The translations under genes and the position numbers were made by a program. A stretch of 9,822 nt of DNA. Origin: Deltaproteobacteria bacterium. Lineage in GTDB: Bacteria; Desulfobacterota; Desulfobulbia; Desulfobulbales; BM004. A model generated the notes under the pieces. It had not been told where the DNA came from and ran no database searches. It worked only from the letters and a program-made list of their open reading frames with translations. Where the stretch lies: contig JAFDCC010000033.1 in NCBI GenBank assembly GCA_019312985.1, forward strand, positions 1 through 9,822, written 5' to 3'. Positions within the stretch are counted from its first letter, which is position 1. Each line of letters starts with the position of its first letter. Positions 6,528 through 9,822 of this stretch are shown piece by piece.

Positions 6528-7547
6528 GTGACCAGAAAAAATATTTCCGCTCTCATCCTGGCCGCAGGCCTCGGCACCAGGATGAAATCGTCGCGGGCCA
6601 AGGTGCTGCACGAGGTCCTCTTCAAGCCCATGCTCCTCCATGTCCTCAATACCATCAGGAGCCTCGACCTTGCACATACTTACGTCATTGTCGGGCACCA
6701 GCGGGAAAAGGTTGCCGAACTTGTTTCCCCTTACAAGGCAACCTGCGTCACCCAGGATGAGCAGCTTGGCACGGGCCACGCCGTCCTCTGCGCCGAAGAT
6801 GCCCTTGGCGGTGCCGTCGGCACGGTGCTCATCCTCAGCGGTGATGTTCCCCTGGTCCGGGCCGGATCACTGCGGGCGATGCTGGCCGCCCATGCCGAAA
6901 TAATGCCGGCCCTGACCCTGATGACAACGACCCTGGATGACCCGGCCAATTACGGCCGTATCGTGCGGGACAAGAAGGGCCGCCTCCTGGAGATCGTCGA
7001 GGAGAAAGATGCAGAAGAGGCTCAGAAAGCCATACACGAAGTCAATGCCGGCATCTACTGCGCCGACACCTCTTTTCTCTTCAAGGCCCTGAGAAAGGTC
7101 GGGACCGACAACAAGCAGGGAGAGGTTTACCTGACTGACATTGTCAGGATAGGAATTGCCATGGGGCTGCAGGTCGAGACCTTTTCCGGCGCCGGCGGCG
7201 CCGAACTGCTCGGCATCAATTCCAGGAGTGAACTGGCAGCTGCCAACAGGCACCTGCAGCAGCGCAAGAACAACGAACTGATGGCCGGTGGCGTCAGCCT
7301 TGTTGACCCGGAAACCATCTTCATCCAACAGGAGGTGAAGATCGGGGCCGACACGGTCATCCATGCCAATGTCCAGGTATCCGGCAACTCCACTATCGGC
7401 TCCGGCTGCACCATCGGCCCGGACGTGGTGCTGCACCGGTGCACGGTCGGCGACAATGTCACGATCGGGCCTTTTTCCAACCTTGCGGGCTGCACGGTCA
7501 GGGACAATGAGGTGATAGCACCCCACAGCAGTTTGGTGCACGGTTGA
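6528..7547 (+). CDS. GlmU-like UDP-N-acetylglucosamine pyrophosphorylase lacking the acetyltransferase domain
   Basis: A 339-residue protein clearly related to the uridylyltransferase half of GlmU. LAAGLGTRMKSSRAKVLHEV (11-30) has the nucleotide-binding loop and catalytic Lys25. QLGTGHA (79-85), SGDVPLV (104-110, Mg ligand Asp106), YGRIVRD (142-148), IVEEKDA (156-162), EVNAGIY (171-177) and QGEVYLTDIV (197-206) follow. After about residue 255 come only a few left-handed beta-helix hexapeptide turns. The protein then stops near the position where E. coli GlmU (456 residues) starts its acetyltransferase active site. It should form UDP-GlcNAc or a similar UDP-sugar from the sugar-1-phosphate, but not acetylate glucosamine-1-phosphate. 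The GTG at 6528 has AAAGGG about 7 bases upstream. No remnant of the missing half is apparent in the short gap before thiF, so a frameshift is unlikely. Confidence 0.88.
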   Translation: MTRKNISALILAAGLGTRMKSSRAKVLHEVLFKPMLLHVLNTIRSLDLAHTYVIVGHQREKVAELVSPYKATCVTQDEQLGTGHAVLCAEDALGGAVGTVLILSGDVPLVRAGSLRAMLAAHAEIMPALTLMTTTLDDPANYGRIVRDKKGRLLEIVEEKDAEEAQKAIHEVNAGIYCADTSFLFKALRKVGTDNKQGEVYLTDIVRIGIAMGLQVETFSGAGGAELLGINSRSELAAANRHLQQRKNNELMAGGVSLVDPETIFIQQEVKIGADTVIHANVQVSGNSTIGSGCTIGPDVVLHRCTVGDNVTIGPFSNLAGCTVRDNEVIAPHSSLVHG

Positions 7548-7562
7548 CAGAACATGGCTTAA

Positions 7563-7587
7563 TCCTCATTTTGAGGAGCAAATTTTT
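7563..7587 (+). terminator. weak hairpin followed by T-run after the glmU-like gene
   Basis: TCCTCA (7563-7568) pairs with TGAGGA (7572-7577) around a 3-base loop, and a run of five T follows (7583-7587) after GCAAA. The stem is only 6 bp and moderately GC, so any termination would be partial. It lies in the 92-base gap before thiF, where I see no confident promoter or TPP riboswitch. Confidence 0.3.
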
Positions 7588-7639
7588 CAGTTTTCTGCTA
7601 GAAGTACTGATTTTCTCTCGTTATTGACGGTAAAATTTC

Positions 7640-8437
7640 ATGATAAAAGTCAACGAGCAAACAATTCCCTTCCGGAAGGGAACACGGGTCCTTGACCTTG
7701 CTGAAGCCTGCAAGCCGGGGGCTGACCTCTATATTGTCAACGGCTACCCGGTTGCCCCCGAGACCCTCGTAGCGGACAACGATGTATGCTGCCTCATACG
7801 GCGCGGCGAGATCCCCTCGGCAGACGAGATGGAGACCCAGCTGGTGGCACGCCACACCCCCGGGGTACACGAGGTCGTCCGGAAGGCTACCGTGGGCATC
7901 ATGGGACTCGGGGGACTCGGCTCGGTGATTGCCGGAGCTCTGGCCCGTCTGGGGATCGGCCGGCTCATCCTCGCCGATTTCGACGTAGTGGAACCCAGCA
8001 ACCTGAACCGGCAGCAGTACTCCATCTCTCAGATAGGCATGCGCAAAACGGCGGCACTGAAGGAAAATCTCCTGCAGATGAACCCGTATATTGCCATCAG
8101 CACTGTTGACACAGAGTTGAACGAAAAATCAATACCGGAGATTTTCAGAAATGTCGATGTCCTGGCCGAGTGCTTCGATGGTGCGGCAATGAAGGCCGCG
8201 GCCCTGCGCGCGGTATTGACAAGCATGCCCGGTGTTGGGTATGTAGGAGCCTCCGGCCTGGCGGGCTTCGGCGACAATAATGCAATCAGGACGCAAAAAA
8301 TCCATGATCATGTTTATATTATTGGAGACGGGGTCTCTGCCGCAGGACCGGGCCAGGGCCTTATGGCCCCCAGGGTGGGAATAGCCGCCCACCACCAGGC
8401 TAACCAGATACTGCGCATCCTCCTCGGCGAGGCGTAA
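7640..8437 (+). CDS. thiF: ThiF, ThiS adenylyltransferase with N-terminal ThiS-like domain
   Basis: A 265-residue E1-like enzyme. The C-terminal part (about 80-265) is the ThiF/MoeB fold, with nucleotide-binding GLGGLGS (89-95), ADFDVVEPSNLNRQQY (112-127) with the Asp and Arg that hold ATP, and LAECFDGAAMK (175-185). It adenylates the C-terminal glycine of ThiS so that sulfur can be attached for thiazole synthesis. The first 58 or so residues (IKVNEQTIPFRKGTRVLDLA onward) look like a ThiS beta-grasp domain but end in RRGEIP instead of Gly-Gly, so this copy cannot be activated. This matches the thiF family-2 type from memory. The zinc-binding CxxC pairs and the persulfide Cys region of E. coli ThiF are not seen. 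The ribosome site before the ATG at 7640 is weak. It is the first gene of the thi set, 93 bases before thiS. Confidence 0.9.
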   Translation: MIKVNEQTIPFRKGTRVLDLAEACKPGADLYIVNGYPVAPETLVADNDVCCLIRRGEIPSADEMETQLVARHTPGVHEVVRKATVGIMGLGGLGSVIAGALARLGIGRLILADFDVVEPSNLNRQQYSISQIGMRKTAALKENLLQMNPYIAISTVDTELNEKSIPEIFRNVDVLAECFDGAAMKAAALRAVLTSMPGVGYVGASGLAGFGDNNAIRTQKIHDHVYIIGDGVSAAGPGQGLMAPRVGIAAHHQANQILRILLGEA

Positions 8438-8530
8438 GCCGCACTGCAGCGAAAAAGCCCTTGCGGGCCCCAGGCCGAAGCAAGTTCCAGGCTGCAGACA
8501 GAATATGATGAACGATACAAGGTCTTACCA

Positions 8531-8731
8531 ATGAAAATAACCTGTAACGGCGAAAAACGAGAGCTGAACCCCGATACGACCCTGATAACCTTTATCAGGG
8601 ATATGGACCTCAATCCGGATACCGTGGTAGCTGAATGCGACGGCAATATAATCAGCCGCGATGACTATGAAACCCTTATACTCAGGGAAGGCTGTGTCCT
8701 TGAGTTGATCCGCTTTGTCGGGGGTGGCTGA
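8531..8731 (+). CDS. thiS: ThiS, sulfur carrier protein
   Basis: A 66-residue ubiquitin-fold sulfur carrier starting [18 protein letters not shown] and ending FVGGG, so the C-terminus has the Gly-Gly that becomes the thiocarboxylate. Length and the [13 protein letters not shown] ending match ThiS. ThiF adenylates it, and it then donates sulfur to ThiG for the thiazole ring of thiamine. AAGGT lies about 8 bases upstream of the ATG. Two internal cysteines (Cys5, Cys36) are present and need not be functional. The stop is one base before the thiG ATG, so ThiS and ThiG translation are probably coupled. The position between thiF and thiG fixes it as ThiS and not MoaD. Confidence 0.93.
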   Translation: MKITCNGEKRELNPDTTLITFIRDMDLNPDTVVAECDGNIISRDDYETLILREGCVLELIRFVGGG

Positions 8732-8732
8732 A

Positions 8733-9506
8733 ATGCTGAAGATTGCTGGCAGGACCTTTGCCTCCCGCCTCTTCCTGGGAACCGGCAAGTTTTCCTCCGG
8801 AGCCACCCTGGAAAAGGCGATCAAGGCCTCAGGCTGCGAAATAGTCACCGTCGCCCTGAGGCGAGTCGACCTCAACGACCCGGCCGACGACATAATGAGC
8901 GTCCTGGACCGCAGCAGGTACCTTTTTCTGCCAAACACCTCCGGCGCCAGGGATGCCAGAGAGGCAGTGCGCCTCGCCCGCCTCGCCCGGGCGGCGGGAA
9001 GCGGCGACTGGTTGAAGCTGGAGGTGACTCCGGACCCGCGCACCCTGCTGCCCGACCCCACTGAGACGCTCAAGGCGACCGAAGAGCTTGTCAAGGAGGG
9101 TTTTATCGTCCTCCCCTATATCAATGCCGACCCTATCCTGGCGCTGCGGCTGCAGGATGCCGGGGCCGCGGCCGTGATGCCCCTCGGCGCGCCCATCGGC
9201 ACTAACCTCGGCCTCATAACACGGTTCCAGGTGGAGATCATAATCGACCAGGCCCGGGTCCCGGTCGTGGTTGACGCCGGCCTCGGCGCCCCGTCCGATG
9301 CCGCTCTGGCCATGGAGATCGGCGCCGACGCCGTCCTGGTGAATACGGCCATCTCGGTAGCAGGCGACCCGGTCAGAATGGCCGCGGCCTTTGCCAAGGC
9401 AGTCGAGGCCGGCCGCGACGCCTATGAGGCGGGCCTTGGCCGAAAGAGCACCCGGGCCTCTGCCTCCTCGCCCCAGACCGGCCTTGACTTTATCAAAAAT
9501 GTTTAA
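8733..9506 (+). CDS. thiG: ThiG, thiazole synthase
   Basis: A 257-residue (beta/alpha)8 barrel enzyme that condenses deoxyxylulose phosphate, ThiS thiocarboxylate sulfur and dehydroglycine into the thiazole phosphate of thiamine. Signatures are [10 protein letters not shown] (14-23), [11 protein letters not shown] (37-47), [16 protein letters not shown] (93-108) with the Schiff-base Lys95, VMPLGAPIG (147-155) and [20 protein letters not shown] followed by [12 protein letters not shown]. Length is normal for the family. I chose ATG 8733, one base after the thiS stop, over in-frame TTG 8715 and GTG 8724, because the protein then starts at the usual MLKIAGRTF position. The G-rich end of thiS (GGGGGTGG) can serve as its ribosome site. 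The ATG of thiH overlaps its last codons. Confidence 0.96.
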   Translation: MLKIAGRTFASRLFLGTGKFSSGATLEKAIKASGCEIVTVALRRVDLNDPADDIMSVLDRSRYLFLPNTSGARDAREAVRLARLARAAGSGDWLKLEVTPDPRTLLPDPTETLKATEELVKEGFIVLPYINADPILALRLQDAGAAAVMPLGAPIGTNLGLITRFQVEIIIDQARVPVVVDAGLGAPSDAALAMEIGADAVLVNTAISVAGDPVRMAAAFAKAVEAGRDAYEAGLGRKSTRASASSPQTGLDFIKNV

Positions 9507-9822
9507 CATTCCCCCCTTTTCCCAGCTCCAGGAAGAAATTCAAGCCTGCACCGATGATGATGTGCTGCTCGGTCTCCGGGCGGCTCATCCGGGCGTTGCC
9601 GGCCTGACTGCCTTGCTCTCCCCTGCGGCAGACAGTTCCCTTGCCGCCATGGCAGAGAGGGCGGCTGAAATCACCGCCCTGCGGTTCGGCAGGACGACGC
9701 AGATATACGCCCCCCTCTACCTCTCGAGCTTCTGCGTCAACCGCTGCAGTTACTGTGGTTTCTCCGCCGACAATAAAATCGAGCGGCGCCTCCTCGCCCT
9801 CGATGAGGCGGAGGCGGAAGCC
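9499..9822 (+). CDS. thiH: ThiH, radical-SAM tyrosine lyase, N-terminal part
   Basis: Only the first 108 codons are in the window; the frame is open to the right edge. The translation starts [15 protein letters not shown] and contains [20 protein letters not shown] at about residues 78-97. This holds the CxxxCxxC motif that binds the 4Fe-4S cluster of radical-SAM enzymes, followed by Gly-Phe as in ThiH. ThiH cleaves tyrosine to dehydroglycine and p-cresol and supplies the glycine imine used by ThiG. The enzyme is oxygen-sensitive, which fits an anaerobic or facultative host, whereas aerobic bacteria often use ThiO instead. The ATG at 9499 overlaps the end of thiG by 8 bases with no strong ribosome site of its own, suggesting coupling. 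The full protein should be about 370 residues. Confidence 0.92.
   Translation, partial: MFNIPPFSQLQEEIQACTDDDVLLGLRAAHPGVAGLTALLSPAADSSLAAMAERAAEITALRFGRTTQIYAPLYLSSFCVNRCSYCGFSADNKIERRLLALDEAEAEA

Noticed and set aside
6767..6790. TGGCACG-like sequence suggesting a sigma54 promoter
   Set aside because: It lacks the TTGC element at the required spacing and lies inside the coding sequence of the glmU-like gene.
6867..7541. Minus-strand frame opposite the glmU-like gene
   Set aside because: GlmU motifs on the plus strand explain the region; the antisense translation is unrecognisable.
8438..8530. GCCC-TTGC-GGGC hairpin and two CTGCAG sites between thiF and thiS
   Set aside because: The stem is 4 bp with no T-run; too short to call a terminator or regulatory element.
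8950..8975. Short tandem repeat CGCCTCGCC inside thiG
   Set aside because: Two copies only, encoding a normal Leu-Ala-Arg helix; explained by codon preference.
8829..9509. Minus-strand frame of 226 codons opposite thiG
   Set aside because: ThiG is unmistakable on the plus strand. The antisense frame is Gly- and Asp-rich with no motif, typical of a shadow in GC-rich DNA.

Overview
The window reads as a chromosomal segment of a Gram-negative, probably anaerobic bacterium, most like a Desulfuromonadales/Geobacter-type member of the Desulfobacterota. This is inferred from the phasin-like gene beside an AarF/UbiB kinase, the thiF-thiS-thiG-thiH order with a radical-SAM ThiH (an enzyme of mostly anaerobic or facultative organisms), and moderately high GC with strong Shine-Dalgarno sites. 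No rRNA, tRNA, insertion sequence or CRISPR array is visible, and the taxonomic guess could not be tested.

Left part, minus strand (1-779): a small phasin-like coiled-coil gene with a good sigma70-type promoter reads into an ABC1/AarF/UbiB kinase gene that runs off the left edge.

Centre, minus strand (926-6159, transcribed right to left): six tightly packed or overlapping genes. In transcription order they are a C39/papain-like cysteine peptidase, a RimK-type ATP-grasp ligase with an N-terminal RLAN-like domain, a GCS2 (YbdK-type) carboxylate-amine ligase, an N-formylglutamate amidohydrolase-family hydrolase, a short MgtC/SapB membrane protein, and an unrecognised protein with two membrane segments. 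Two amide-bond-forming enzymes sit between two amide-cleaving enzymes. This suggests one pathway that builds and trims a small peptide-like metabolite or a peptide tag on a protein. The product is unknown, and this is the most interesting part of the window.

Intergenic 6160-6527: a divergent control region with an AT-rich stretch, candidate promoters in both directions, an inverted repeat around a perfect 10-bp palindrome, and a possible 11-codon leader.

Right part, plus strand (6528-9822): a GlmU-like UDP-sugar pyrophosphorylase that lacks the acetyltransferase half, followed by thiazole-synthesis genes thiF (with its own ThiS-like N-terminal domain), thiS, thiG and thiH (cut by the right edge). 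ThiF adenylates ThiS, the ThiS C-terminus carries sulfur, ThiH makes dehydroglycine from tyrosine, and ThiG assembles the thiazole ring of thiamine.
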